Below, piece by piece: positions 45,693 through 60,009 of a DNA stretch of 64,000 nt. The stretch is from assembly GCA_000697665.1 (NCBI GenBank), contig KL197710.1, positions 1,149,779 to 1,213,778 of the forward strand. Reading direction: 5' to 3'. The translations under genes and the position numbers were made by a program. The DNA comes from Jaapia argillacea MUCL 33604 (Eukaryota > Basidiomycota > Agaricomycetes > Jaapiales > Jaapiaceae). How positions within the stretch are numbered: the stretch's first letter is position 1; every line of letters starts with the position of its first letter. The notes beneath the pieces were generated by a model. That model had not been told where the DNA came from, did no database searches, and saw only the letters and a program-made list of their open reading frames with translations.

Positions 45693-45919
45693 GTGAAAAG
45701 GAGGAGTAAGGCTTGCACCAGAAGGTGATTTTGTGTCGAGCGGTGCAGAGGGGTGGTTGGGAAATCCAAGATGAATGGTGGTGACGGTCACACCACACTG
45801 ACTTCCTCGGAGTCGGACCGGAAACCCGACATTCAACTTTGTCAATCTACAAATACAATTACATTCTAAACTTCTCGTTCCTGTCTACCAGTGTTTGTTT
45901 CAGCGATACAAATGTAGCT

Positions 45920-47715
<1,796 letters not shown>

Positions 47716-48259
47716 GAAATGTGAATCGACTCAGCAAAGAATGACGATGCCAAAAATACCTTGGGAATGACAAAACGGGTGCGTCGAAGGCATGTCACAC
47801 ATATGTGACAAATGAGATCACATGGGAGGACGCGACTGGGTGTTGCACGGAAGAGCTGGCGTGCCAGACACCATTAAATGCGGGAGGGAATGGGATGAAA
47901 CAAGGTATGTGCAGACGGGTTCGAACGGTGTGCAGGAAAAGTTCCCGAAAAACCAAGTTTTCGCCCCTTAAGTATTGAGTTTATATGGCGTCATGACGCC
48001 GCCCATAAACAATCGCCGACCTGGGTGATTCAAGGATAAACACACTCATAATAGACTGAAGGGAGACTTGGTGAATAATTCCAGAAAATAATGCTCGTGC
48101 ATGGAGACAAGAGCACACCGAAGATTTTTCAATGTTGAGCGGAACGAGAGGGCCGGTACCAATGTACGATGGTCGATCAGGTCGAGATCAGATCAACAAA
48201 GTCTATCTCACGCGAGCAACGATTACTGTCGTCATCGTTTCTCATCTCCAACCTTCACA
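47716..48259. promoter_or_regulatory. Divergent promoter region, OYE / FN3K
   Basis: About 544 bases between divergent start codons. It contains a 14-bp perfect palindrome at 47987-48000 and a CACATATGTG palindrome near 47800. No gene is seen. Confidence 0.5.
47987..48000. promoter_or_regulatory. 14-bp perfect palindrome with inverted TGACG half-sites
   Basis: GGCGTCATGACGCC reads the same on both strands and contains two overlapping-core TGACG half-sites, the kind bound by bZIP dimers. It lies between the divergent OYE and FN3K genes. Function is inferred from form only. Confidence 0.45.
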
Positions 48260-49393
48260 ATGAAGGGATCTGATATTCCCGACGTTTTACTCAAACATCT
48301 GCGGAAAATAGAGCCAGATGCAGAGTTTTCTGGCAGCCTTCCTCGAATTGAGAGCTCTTCCGGGAAACGATACTTTGCAAAGATAGGTCGGCCATCCGAA
48401 ACAGAGCAATATATCGGGGAGGCAGAGTCTCTTCGCGCAATGGACATCGGAGCGCCAGGACTGGCTCCAAACGTTTTTGCTTTTGGAGTATCAGACAACC
48501 ATGGCAACGATGTCGACTACTCACAAGGGGGTCATCCGTACTTCCTGTCGGAATACAAAGATATTGGGAGCCTTACGGAGAAGGCCGCGAAGGCGCTTGG
48601 AAAGAGGTTGGCCTTGGACTTGCATGGATTCAAGTCCATGGAAGGTTTTGGGTTCGGAGTACCGACGTATTGCGGGGCTACTAGGCAAGAGAATGGTTGG
48701 TTTCCCTCTTGGGAGGAGTGCTTCGATAGTTTGATTGGTGGGTTATTCGAGGGGCTGCGGCGGAAAGGAAGATACGCGGAGCTGTGTGCTAAGGGTGAAA
48801 AGGTTCGAGAGAGGTGAGCAGGAGCGTGTTTGTGTGGTGTGCAACAAGGGGTAAATATACACATCCAAACCAGGGTGATTCCTTACCTCTTGAGGCCTCT
48901 CGTCATCCAACCTGTCCTCCTCCACGGAGATCTATGGGTATGTGATTTCTTGTTCCAAGGGACGTTGCTCACTGCATCCCATAATCTACGTAGAGTGGAA
49001 ATGCAGGTGTTGACCGAGGAACTGGAGAACCTGTCATTTTTGATCCTTCGTCCTACTACGGGCATAATGAAGCCGAGTGCGTTGCACCCTTCATCAATAC
49101 CACATTGAGTCTCATAGAACTCCAGTCTTGCTATAGCTCGCATATTTGGAGTCTTCCCTCGGTCCTTCTTCACCACTTACCACCTCTACATGCCCAAGTC
49201 CGATCCGGTCGAGCAATACGATCTTCGGGGAGACTTGTATGAGCTGTACCACTATCTGAATCATACGCTCTTGTTCGGAGTGAGTGGATGCACTTTTGAT
49301 TCTGTGATCTCGAGTGACAAAGGTTCACCGCAGGGAGGGTACGCAGGAAGCGCGATGAGCAAGATGGACTCCTTGCTTAGAGGCTGCGAGTGA
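48260..49393 (+). CDS. FN3K: Fructosamine-3-kinase family protein
   Basis: A kinase-fold enzyme that phosphorylates fructosamines or ketosamines on glycated proteins, destabilising the adduct and so deglycating them. Exons: 48260-48813, 48874-48937, 48994-49076, 49126-49279 and 49334-49393. Motifs include SSGKRYFAKIG (ATP-binding lysine), EAESLRAM, the catalytic LLHGDLW, then SGNAGVDRGTGEPVIFDPSS (metal-binding Asp). EADLAIARIFG is split by the intron at 49077-49125. The terminal helices include YDLRGDLYELYHYLNHTLLF, then GGGYAGSAM near the end. These match FN3K family order. A longer in-frame upstream start at 48101 was rejected, because family homology begins at MKGSDIPDVLLKHL. Confidence 0.92.
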
Positions 49394-49804
49394 GGGGTAT
49401 ACGAGATGTTGGGAGAAGGTTGGTCAACTGTAGCTTGAGTATCTTAGCGTAAATGTATCGATATCGTTTGGAGTTTTCATGCTGAGGTTTTCGACAACAG
49501 AGATCTGTGGCTGAATAACAAGGCCAAACGGTGCTGACAAAGCTGCGTGGCAAGAAACTCTTGCTGAGCGTTGGTGTCCTCAACCTCAACCTCAACGTCT
49601 TTGTTGAGTGTTGCTGTCCTTTCCGCTGCTTGTCTTACTCGCTCGCCTGGCATATCAAAGGACTAGGAAACGCTTTGGAGTCTGATTCTTCTGATATAAA
49701 CTGAAGTTGTCCTCGAATCCAGTCCGATATGAGCCAAGGTACGCGTCCTCATTCCACCGAGTCTTCGTCAGCATTCTGAAGTTTCAGCAGCGACGGAATT
49801 GAAC
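49394..49804. other. Intergenic / RPB2 5' region
   Basis: About 410 bases. It includes a CCTCAA triplet repeat at 49578-49595 and a possible extra first RPB2 exon (ATG 49729, 10 nt, with GTACGC at 49739) that would add a few residues before the internal MSQDP start. Otherwise I see nothing. Confidence 0.45.
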
Positions 49805-52800
49805 ATGTCCCAGGATCCATATACCTACGACGATTCAGGTTATGACGCTCTGCAGCAAGATGAAGGGATGGGGGGCGACCAAGACTACGACGACATCACC
49901 CAGGAAGATTGCTGGACAGTCATCTCCTCATTCTTTGAACAAAAAGGTCTAGTCCGCCAACAACTCGATTCCTTTGACGAGTTCGTCCAAAATACCATGC
50001 AAGAATTGGTGGACGAGAATGCCGACCTCATCCTTGACCAGGCTGATCAACATACGGGTCACCAAAATGATATGACTAGGAGATATGAGATCAAGTTTGG
50101 GCAGATTTACTTGTCGAGACCGACTATTACGGAGGCGGATGGATCGGTCGTGCCTTTGTTCCCGCAGGAAGCCAGGTTGAGGAACTTGACTTATTCTTCG
50201 ACCTTGTATGTGGATATGAAGAAGAGGATTATGATTGGGAGGGAGGATCCAGGTAATCCTGGGGAGATGATATGGGAGGCGGAGAGAGATGAGATACCGG
50301 ATGATACTCAGAAAGTCTGGATTGGCAGGGTGAGCACTCTCTTTGTAATTCTCTCGTCTCAGGGTTCTTGACGCGTCTTCAGGTGCCTATCATGCTGAGG
50401 TCTACATTCTGTATCCTACGAGACCTTCGAGACGACGATCTTTACGACCTGAACGAGTGCCCCTATGATTCTGGAGGCTACTTTATCATCAACGGTTCCG
50501 AAAAGGTGCTTATTGCACAGGAACGTATGGCTACCAACCAAGTCTACGTTTTCGCGAAAGGGCAGCCATCGCCCATCAATTTCCTGGCGGAAATTCGAAG
50601 TCAGGTCGAGAAGGGCGGAAAGACCATCAGTCAGTTCCAGGTGAAAATGTATCATCGTAACCAAGAGCGTTCTGTGCGTGCTATCTCTACTATCTCACCG
50701 AAGAGAATACTAATACTCATCCCTTCACTTCAGCTTGGTAATGTCATGAAGGCCACCATCCCATACATCAAAGTCGATATTCCCATATGGGTTGTCTTCC
50801 GTGCATTGGGCGTCATCTCCGATCGCGATATTCTCGAGCACATCTGTTACGACATGCAGGACGCGCAGATGCTCGAAATGCTCAAGCCCTGTATAGACGA
50901 TGGTTTCGTCATTCAGGATCGGGAGGTTTGTAGACACATCATACCTTGCATTGTTATGCATCTGATCCACGTATACTTGCGCATCAGATTGCATTGGACT
51001 TTATAGGGAATCGTGGGACGACCACCGGCCTGTCTCGTGAACGCCGTCTGCGGTATGCTCAGGAGATCTTGCAAAAGGAGATGTTGCCGCATGTGTCCAT
51101 GGCTGAGGGCTCGGAGTCGAAGAAGGCTTATTTCTTTGGGTATATGATCCATCGTCTCCTGTTAGCTGCGCTTGAGAGACGAGAGTTGGATGATCGTGAT
51201 CATTTCGGGAAGAAGAGGTTGGATCTAGCAGGGCCCCTGCTGTCGAATTTGTTCAGGATGTTGTTCAGGAAGTTGACCAAGGACGTTTATCGGTATTTGC
51301 AGAAGGTACGAATACCCCAAGTCGTCATCACAAGTATCTGACCACTTTGTAGTGTGTCGAGACACACAAAGAGTTCAATCTCTCCCTGGCTGTCAAGCAC
51401 AACACCATCACTAACGGTCTCAAATACTCGCTCGCCACGGGTAACTGGGGAGACCAAAAGAAATCGATGTCCTCCAAGGCTGGCGTTTCGCAGGTGCTGA
51501 ACAGATACACTTACGCCTCGACCTTGTCCCATTTACGGCGTTGCAACACTCCTCTCGGACGTGAGGGCAAGATTGCGAAGCCTCGTCAATTGCATAATAC
51601 GCATTGGGGTATGGTGTGTCCTGCCGAGACCCCCGAAGGACAAGCTTGCGGTCTGGTCAAGAACTTGTCCCTCATGTCCTGTATCTCTGTGGGTTCCATG
51701 TCGGCGCCGGTATTGGAGTTTTTGGAAGAGTGGGGTCTGGAGTCGTTGGAGGAAAATGCTCATTCGATTACGCCTTGCACGAAGGTGTTCTTGAATGGCG
51801 TTTGGGTTGGAGTTCATCGGAACCCTAACCAGTTGATCAACACGATCAAGAAGCTGCGACGAAAGGACGATATCAGCCCTGAAGTTTCTGCTGTCCGGGA
51901 TATTCGGGAGAGGGAGCTCCGCATGTTCACAGACGCAGGTCGTGTTATGCGACCTCTGTTCGTCGTCAACGAAGCTCAGCAGCAGTTGGTGATCCAGAAG
52001 AAGCACATCAAGTGGCTAAACCAGGGCTATAGTGACGATGATAACGAGCCGTGGAAGTGGGATCAAATGATCAGGAATGGTGTGATCGAGTTGCTTGATG
52101 CGGAGGAAGAGGAGGGTGTTATGATCTGCATGACACCGGAGGATTTGGAGAACTCGAGGTTACAGGCGCAGGGCGTTAATCCTTACCAGGATGAGACTGA
52201 TTATGACCCTGCTGCGAGATTGAAGGCTGGTCTCACAGCGCATACATGGACACATTGTGAGATTCACCCCAGTATGATTTTGGGTGTGTGCGCGAGTATC
52301 ATTCCTTTCCCCGATCACAACCAGGTGCGTCTCAATCTCACTCCAGATATATCACTTTCTGACAGACTTGCAGTCCCCGCGTAACACTTACCAATCTGCT
52401 ATGGGTAAACAAGCCATGGGTATCTACTTGACGAACTTCCTAGTCCGCATGGACACCATGGCCAACATCCTCTACTATCCTCAGAAGCCTCTTGCCACCA
52501 CTCGTTCCATGGAGTATCTTCGATTCCGTGAACTTCCTGCCGGCCAAAACGCCATCGTTGCCATCCTCTGTTACAGTGGTTATAATCAGGAAGATTCCGT
52601 CATCATGAATCAGAGCTCTATTGATCGTGGCTTATTCCGTAGTATCTACTACAGGAGTTACATGGACATCGAGAAGAAGAGTGGGGTGCAGCAATTGGAG
52701 ATGTTCGAAAAACCTACGAGGGATACAACCCTTCGCATGAAACATGGGACTTATGACAAACTCGAGGACGACGGCCTTATCGCTCCGGGGACTGGTGTAA

Positions 52801-53871
52801 ACGGGGAGGACATCATTATCGGCAAGACGGCACCTATCCCTCCCGATAGCGAAGAGTTGGGCCAACGGACGAGGTCGCATACTCGCCGGGACGTTTCCAC
52901 TGCTCTCAAGAGCACAGAGAGCGGTATCGTCGACCAGGTCCTGATCACCACCAATTCGGAAGGCCAAAAGTTCGTCAAGGTTCGAGTCCGGGCCACTCGT
53001 ATCCCCCAGATTGGAGACAAATTCGCCTCACGTCACGGTCAGAAGGGTACCATCGGAATTACCTATCGCCAAGAGGATATGCCCTTCACTGCAGAGGGTA
53101 TTACTCCTGACATCGTCATCAATCCCCATGCTATTCCGTCTCGTATGACCATTGGACATTTGGTCGAGTGTCTGCTGTCGAAAGTTGCCACTTTGATCGG
53201 GAATGAGGGTGATGCCACGCCTTTCACCGATCTGACGGTAGAATCGGTGTCCACATTCTTGCGGCAGAAGGGATACCAGTCTCGTGGATTGGAGGTCATG
53301 TATCACGGTCATACCGGACGCAAGTTACAGGCCCAAGTATATCTTGGTCCCACGTATTACCAGAGGTTGAAGCACATGGTGGATGACAAGATTCACTCCC
53401 GAGCTCGAGGTCCAGTGCAGATTTTGACCCGACAGCCAGTGGAAGGTCGTAGTCGTGATGGTGGTTTGCGTTTCGGAGAGATGGAACGTGATTGTATGAT
53501 CTCACATGGCATAGCTGGATTCCTGAAAGAACGTCTGTTCGATGCCAGTGATGCCTATCGACTTCACGTTTGCGATTTGTGAGCCCATCTTTCTCTTGGT
53601 TATTTACCATTTTACTCAACCTTCCATGACAGGTGTGGTCTCACCGCGATTGCCAACTTAAAGAAGCAAACGTTTGAGGTTTGTTTTCTTTCCATTACCA
53701 TGAACATCAGTGCCTGAACGTCTCATTCTCTAGTGCCGAGCATGTAAGAACAAGACGGCGATCTCACAGCTGTACATTCCGTACGCCGCCAAACTGCTCT
53801 TCCAGGAATTGCAGAGCATGAACATTGCTGCCCGTTTATATACTGTATCCACTGGTCGCATTCGCGAGTAA
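49805..53871 (+). CDS. RPB2: RNA polymerase II second largest subunit
   Basis: The catalytic-core beta-like subunit of Pol II in the nucleus. The start is ATG 49805 ([16 protein letters not shown]); a spliced alternative begins at 49729. Family segments in order: [49 protein letters not shown] (fork region), [70 protein letters not shown] (hybrid-binding loop), and [16 protein letters not shown]. The C-terminal zinc site is made by VCDLCGLTAI and CRACKNK, spliced from exons near 53570-53640 and 53735. The last exon ends [10 protein letters not shown] with TAA at 53869-53871. Several short introns (for example near 50330-50382, 50925-50990 and 51307-51352) interrupt the frame. RPB2 is often linked to MAT-A in Agaricomycetes. 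Confidence 0.97.
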
Positions 53872-53968
53872 TCTTATGTTTTGCTGTCGTTTTGTTGCGT
53901 CCGGCACATGCTATGTGTACATGGTCATTAAATGCCATATTTTAGTGTATCGAAAAGCTTGATATCTA

Positions 53969-56449
53969 TCAGTCGTCCCTGTCCTTCCCAACGCCCGTTA
54001 GGCCCTGCCGCTCCTCCTCTCCTCCCTCATGCTGCTCGCCAGATAATCGATTCTCTGCTCGCCGCTTTTTGGCTGCCCCTTCGTCTTCATCATCATCATC
54101 CCCCTCGTGCTCGTCTTCGTCGCCAATCTCAAAGACGACACCGTCCTCAGCCACTGAACCAGGACCTCTACGCCCGACTAGTGTGGCGTCGTCATCGTCG
54201 TCACGGTCCCGTGCATCTGTTCTACGCTCAATGGCTTCCAAGTCGTAGTCTTCGGCATCCTCTTCATCTTGAGCAATTTCGTCTGACATCGCTAATGTGG
54301 ATATCGAGAAAAAAAGAGATCAGTGTCGCCAATGGGAGAAATACAGAAATGAAACATATCTTCTGTTGTTTGCGGAAGGCCGCCACAAGTAGGCGATGCT
54401 TGAAAAGGTGACAAGATAGAGCAACGCTAACCAGCCATCCAGTAACCACCACCGCACTTTCCACGACTTCGCAGAGTAATCTAAAAACATTTGATAAGGC
54501 GAAGTAAGGTTTCACCAATTTGATTTATCTGACCTTCCGCGAGGCGTTCAGAGAATGAGAACGACGAAACAACGAAGAATATCACGATGACGAGGACCGT
54601 TATGATCAGGATGTGATACAGTCTCTTGAACATCGTTAGCTTATATCGCTGTTTGCGAGCTAGTAGTTGCGCAATAGTGGCTGGAGGAAGGGTGATAGAT
54701 GAATATAGGACGGAAAATAAGAGAGTGAGTGTATACCATTCAGCGAGTATAAAATCCATAGGAGGAACCCGCTGAGGGTAAACGCCAAGGGGATGACAAA
54801 GAGGAGCAGGACGAGTGCTGAGGTCGACTCGAGTTCCAACTCGACAATACCAACAGCATAAAGAACTACACATAGGGAGTAAGGTCAACATGAGTTGACC
54901 TGAGTTGACCTTCGCCCAAATCTAGGCATGCTTACCGCCGAAGATGAAATGCGCGACGGCGAGAACCTGGCACTTGAGCATGGTGCGGCCCAAAGATTCT
55001 CGAACGACGCTGAGACCGAGTGACACGACGAGAAGCATGAAGAATGATAGCGCGTTTCGCCCCGCGTCAAGGATAGCAACTGAGGCGGCGCGGGTCAGGA
55101 CTGGAGAGGTGAAATGGAATATGGGCATTTACCAACAAATAGGAACACAGTAGATGTAGTGCCCTTCCCGTGGGCGTTAAGATAACGGTAGTAAGCTGCA
55201 GGTTGGTCATGAGAAGGGGCAATGGTTCAGAGGAGGGAAGCCATACCCCAGTTGGCCAACATTTCGACAATCAAGAATCCAACCAAACTTGACAGGTAAT
55301 ACTATTAGAAAGGGAGGAATCAGGAGGGCTCCGTCGCGGTTTCCAAAGAATGCCCACCTGAATTGGGAGAAGGTCTTGAACGTGTCTATAGCAGAGCCAA
55401 CCCCATGCAGCACCAAATACACAATACAGCAAGAACATCGCAAAATAGAACTGGGATCGAACAACTATAAGTCCGCGATACTCCCAGTAACGAAAGATAG
55501 AAACCTCACATTAACTTTGGGGTAGTCGGTGGCAGGGAGTCTTCCCTGGAACGTGTTTCTGAAGTATACACGCCCGGCGTAATTTGGATGGAAAGGGACA
55601 TCTGTACTTTCCCCGGGATTGGACGCTAAGACAGTCACCGGTACAATGGCTAGGGTGACATGATTATGAGAGGCGTGGCAACTAGGGTAGAGGCTGGGCT
55701 GCTCACCGACGCAGTAATACCCTGTCTTTCGCACTAGGTATTGGATAGGACTAGTATATGTCAGAGTGCCCGCGGGGGACTCATTGATCACGTCCCGGAC
55801 CTGGGCATTGATACGAAGGTCATATGTTCGAGGACGTATGCGAATCCATGGCGAAGAGTATTCGTCGTCATCAGGAGGATCTGGGTTTCCCTCAGGATTA
55901 TCCCAAAATCCACTGGATACCTCAGAGCTATTGGATCCAATTGTCGAGTTGGTAAAGGCAACCCTGGCCGACCAAAAGGAAGTATCATTGATGGACTTTC
56001 CGTTGGGGAGGTCGATGATGAATCGGCCGAGCTGTGTTCTATCGCAAAAACCCCCACGAACAGCGTCTGATGTACAGACGTATGTTTTCTGCTACGCGTA
56101 GTGAATAAGACCATGCCACGGGTGCCGCAGCAGACAAAGCGGGCTCCACTCACAGGCAGGGAGTCGTCCGTCCTGGATGTCACCTTTCCGAGGTACTTCA
56201 TATCGCCCCATTCATAGATGACCATTGCTAGATTTCCCTGAGAAGCTGGGTCGAAGGTAACTATATCGCGGGCATGAGCATGCTGGTCAGCGTGTAACAA
56301 GGTGGCATACCATTGATATATGTATGGCTATTCGCCCACATTCCCGAGCATACTTGGCGGGAATAGTCGGTATCATATACTGGGACTTGGTAGGCGGCGA
56401 CATAGGATATACCGACGAGCAAGCAAAACAGCCAAAAGCCATATGCCAT
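53969..56449 (-). CDS. PTM1: PTM1/GOST-family seven-transmembrane protein
   Basis: A membrane protein of the lung seven-TM / GOST family (yeast Ptm1, animal GPR107/108 and TMEM87), acting in Golgi-endosome traffic. It begins with a signal peptide (MAYGFWLFCLLVGISYVAAY). A luminal beta-sandwich region follows, with ASQGNLAMVIYEWGDMKYLG, FIIDLPNGKSINDTSFW and RVYFRNTFQGRLPATDYPKV. Seven hydrophobic segments come next (FYFAMFLLYCVFGAAWGWL, VGFLIVEMLANWAYY, ALSFFMLLVVSLGLSVVRES, ALVLLLFVIPLAF and others), then the motif SAKSWKVRWWLLDGWLALLY. The cytosolic tail is strongly acidic (DEIAQDEEDAEDYDLEAI, then DDDDDATLVGRR). Exon edges were not all fixed. The start at 56449 lies 160 bases from the divergent SNX4 start. 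Confidence 0.88.
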
Positions 56450-56609
56450 CGCGGCTTGAGAGTGAAGTTGGCATAGCCCAATGAGGATAACACGTCGCGT
56501 ACGTCACACGCTTCACTGCTCGACCTCCAGCTTACCGCAGTGCTTTTGGACGCAGTTCGCTCTTGTTCACCAACATTATCTCTCTACCACAGGAACTCAC
56601 AGTTTAATC

Positions 56610-58462
56610 ATGCTTGGAGACGATGAAGACGTCTTTGACAGTGTTACCTGGGAATCGCCATCTGGACCCCCTTACGATGCTGGAGGCCCCTCTGCCTCAG
56701 GTCCAGGTTATAAACAGAGCACTGTAGAGGGCGAAGAGGGACGAGGACCCTATGATCCCAAGTGGGAGGGATATCTCATTACGACCGTCAAAGACCCTGT
56801 GAAAGAGCTTGCAGAGACTAAAGATGCCTATGTCTCCTACCTCGTGTGCGCGGAGGTGAGTACCCCTCTTTTATTCGCTTCACTCGGGTCACATATGTAT
56901 TGTTTCAGACCAACCTTCCCATATTCTCGACTCGAAACCCTTCGGCTCGCAGAAGATTCCAAGACTTTGTCTTCCTGCGAGATCATCTCGTCAAGGACTT
57001 TCCGGCATGTGTCGTCCCTCCTTTACCAGACAAGCACCGACTAGGTGCGTAGCGATATACTTTGTCTGTCGTTCCACTCGAATGACATCGCACACAGAGT
57101 ATGTCACAGGAGATAGATTCAGCCCAGAGTTCATTGAGCGACGACGTCTCGAGTGAGTCTTTTATGGTGCGAAAGTATCATCCCATCTCTTACTCCGACC
57201 AGTTTGCATCGCTATCTACAACGGATAGGTCGGCATCCAACATTGCAGAGAAGTACCCTCGTCCGAGCGTTCTTCGAGTCGACAGAATGGGTGAGCCTCA
57301 AGTCCATCTATTTCACAGACCAGTTCTATATTGTCGAACTCGTAGCACGTCACTATGCACCAACACATAGCACACCCACCAGGCCCCGAGCCGTCACCAG
57401 GGCTCATCGACAGCATCTCAGACAGCCTCCTCAACGCCTTCTCCCGTGTCCGGAAACCCGACGAACGTTTCCTCAGCATGCGAGAAAAGGTCGACAAGTT
57501 CGAAGAAGGTCTGGCACTGACTGAACGAGTGTGGACTCGTATCAGGAATCGATCGAACGGTGAGCATAACTTCACGCTGTTCCTACTTTCATCGGTGTGA
57601 GTCTGAGGCTGAAAGAGCTGGCGATCCGGAATCCGGTGAAGATCTCACGGCGGACTATCATGATATGGCTGTGGCCGTCCAAGGCCTTGGTTTCCTTGAA
57701 TCCGGAATTACCGATCCTCTGAACCACTTTTCGAACACTTTGTTGGAGTTCTCGGCGTTGTTACGTCACACGGTTAGTCCACGTTTAAACTGTCTGCTGT
57801 GTGGAAGTACTCATACTCTCTCATCAGACACAAACGACGACTGACCCTTTCCTCATCCACTTACATTCACTGTTAACCTACTCCAACGCCAATCGAGCAG
57901 TCCTTAAGCTTCGCGATCAGAAACAAATGGATTTCGAGGAACTCTCAGACTACCTCTCGGGCGTCACATCTGAACGTGATCGTCTTGCAGCTGTGATTCG
58001 AGGTCATGCGGGCAGTACAGGTTTAGGGCTTGGAGCATACTTGCGTGATAGGATGGATGCTCTCCGGGGGGCTGATGATGACCGAAGCCGGGTAGAGAAA
58101 ATGAGGAAACTTGATGGAAAGATCAAAGAGGCGAGTCATTGCAAATCTCTGCCCCTCGCGTCGGCTGATCCGGCCTCGCCTGCGAATAGCTTCAAGACGC
58201 CGTGACGACAGCGCATGAGACATCCGATGCTTTCAGCGACGAGACACTCAGGGAGCAGAACACCTTTCAGTTCGCAAAAGATGTGGAGATGAAGGAGATG
58301 TTGGGCAACCTCGCTGATGGACAGATTGAGTTCTACAAAACAGTAAGTCCATCGCATATCTTTCTTCACCTCGTTCGACTCTGACCCTTCCTCTACTTAC
58401 AGGCCATGGAGGAATGGGAGAGGATTATTCCAATCATCCAGCGCATCCGAGTGGACGTTTGA
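56610..58462 (+). CDS. SNX4: Sorting nexin-4 (Atg24), PX-BAR protein
   Basis: A PX-BAR sorting nexin that retrieves SNAREs from endosomes and takes part in selective autophagy. The N-terminus is disordered (MLGDDEDVFDSVTWESPSGP). The PX domain carries GYLITTVKDPVKELAETKDA, NPSARRRFQDFVFLRDHL (PI3P-binding Arg), the proline-rich VVPPLPDKHRLEY and RLELHRFLQRIGRHPTLQRS. After a spacer with SDSLLNAFSRVRKPDERFL the BAR part follows: TADYHDMAVAVQGLGFLESG, LLTYSNANRAVLKLRDQKQM, DFEELSDYLSGVTSERDRLA, and VEMKEMLGNLADGQIEFYKT. The last exon encodes AMEEWERIIPIIQRIRVDV, with TGA ending at 58462. Its 3' end converges on REV7 with about 106 bases between. Confidence 0.93.
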
Positions 58463-58568
58463 TACCAGCCGCGTCCATATCCCTATTTATGGCACATCTT
58501 AGGACTGCACACCTTGTCCGTACCACTAGCATAAATTGTACCTTCCCTGATGGCTAATATACGACACT

Positions 58569-59645
58569 TCATGATTCCTTGCCCTTTCCCTTATCATTCG
58601 ATACTAAGACCCCATCCCGTTGTAACTTCTCAGCGGACTCCTGAATTGCGAGAGACAACTGGAACGGAACTCATTGACTGTGGAGGACTCAGAACGCTGA
58701 GGCTACTCACATTGAATATCCCTGTATCGACTGCTCTTACGAGGTGAATTTCCGCCTCGTCCGAGACTCCGGCTGTTGTATGCTGGGATAGAGCAGGTAT
58801 CCATGGAGGTGGGTCCTGAAACACCACGAGACCTTTCAGAAGAGCTGAGGATTCACAGGTAGTTCCAGGCTCCTACCTTGCCTTCTGTGGCGGATGGGAC
58901 TTGTTCGTCTTGCAACTCCAGGAGTATTGCGAAGGAAACATCCTCACCTTGCCACTATTTATCAGCATTCTGTTGTGTCATGGATCTATGGGGACTTACC
59001 ACCGTAAGAAAGCGGGCTCAGTTGGGACTCCATTATACTGAGTTTGACAAGAAAAGATCGAAAGTACATCCCCAAAGCCGTAGGCGACATTGCATCTTGC
59101 ACACTCACGAGCAGATAAGTCATGGCTAGCATGATTGTGTCAGGGAAGGAGAGTCTCACCTTGTTTCTTTATTGTACCCCTCGACGTTAATCATACTCTG
59201 GATGGAAAAAATGAATCTCTCCAAGGCGACTTCTTCCTTGTCTTTGATCACGACCACAACTTTATCGACGTGTCCCTATAAGCCGATCTCAGCAAAGAAT
59301 CATGATGATGATGCATTTAATACGAACGAGGACCATCTCCTCTCCGACGGCTTTGACGGCACCAGATATATATTCATTCAGTGCCGGGTGACGAGATTGG
59401 AAGACTGGCGTGTTGTATTTCTTGCGGCGAATAAACAGATCTGCTGGATAGACCTGGCGCACGTAGAGGATCGTATGGATGGCAACCTCGACTACGCAGA
59501 TCAGGTGCTGAAGCGGCATCTGCATACGGTTGAACTCACTGAATTCGGTGATGCCTTTGACGGCTTCTACATTCTTGGTTCAGGGAAGGTCAGGAACCAA
59601 GTTTGGAGGGGACTTACGATTATAAGTCAGGGGAGCGTCGGCCAT
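58569..59645 (-). CDS. REV7: HORMA-domain protein Rev7/MAD2B (DNA polymerase zeta subunit)
   Basis: The accessory subunit of translesion polymerase zeta, also part of shieldin-type complexes in animals. I read eight exons: 59645-59618, 59566-59540, 59491-59328, 59275-59160, 59103-59000, 58947-58877, 58815-58711 and 58640-58569. They total 687 nt (228 aa), all with GT...AG ends and matching phases. The protein starts MADAPLTYNQAVKGITEF, then IEVAIHTILYVRQVYPADLF, IRRKKYNTPVFQSRHPALNE, HVDKVVVVIKDKEEVALERF and SPTALGMYFRSFLVKLSIME. The C-terminal safety-belt region has EDVSFAILLELQDEQVPSAT, DPPPWIPALSQHTTAG and IHLVRAVDTGIFN. These follow the Rev7 order closely. A longer plus-strand frame (59172-59687) overlies it and is a shadow. 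Confidence 0.93.
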
Positions 59646-60009
59646 TATGGCCTAGAGTACATCGTTAGCCCTTGGAGTCAGGCGTAAGTTCAGAAGAGCA
59701 TCGTGGGGTTCAGCTCCGCCCGAAAAGGAAGCATCAGATAGCGACATGGTAGGAACCAGCACCCCACGGTGGCCCACCGCGCCTACTGGGCGGCGACGAT
59801 ACAGAACATCCTCCTTCTATCGTCTATCTTTATCCAAGTCGCGGCTTGCAGCCTTCTCCTTTACAATTTTGTCATGTTTGTTTTACTTGTTCAATACGAG
59901 CAGTAAGCCCTAAACACGATGCTTCGATCGAACGTAGATGCTAATACTATTAGCTATAAGATACAGAATACTCTAGCAGAGGTTACGACGAAACCCAAAA
60001 TATGATGTA
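59646..60009. other. Intergenic, REV7 promoter / MFS 3' end
   Basis: About 364 bases. It should hold the REV7 promoter and the MFS gene 3' UTR. A further upstream ATG for REV7 exists near 59745 but adds no homology. No other gene is seen. Confidence 0.45.

Noticed and set aside
59172-59687. 171-codon plus-strand frame ending VSPWSQA
   Set aside because: No family resemblance. It lies antisense to the REV7 exons, whose phases close exactly and whose product matches Rev7 along its length.
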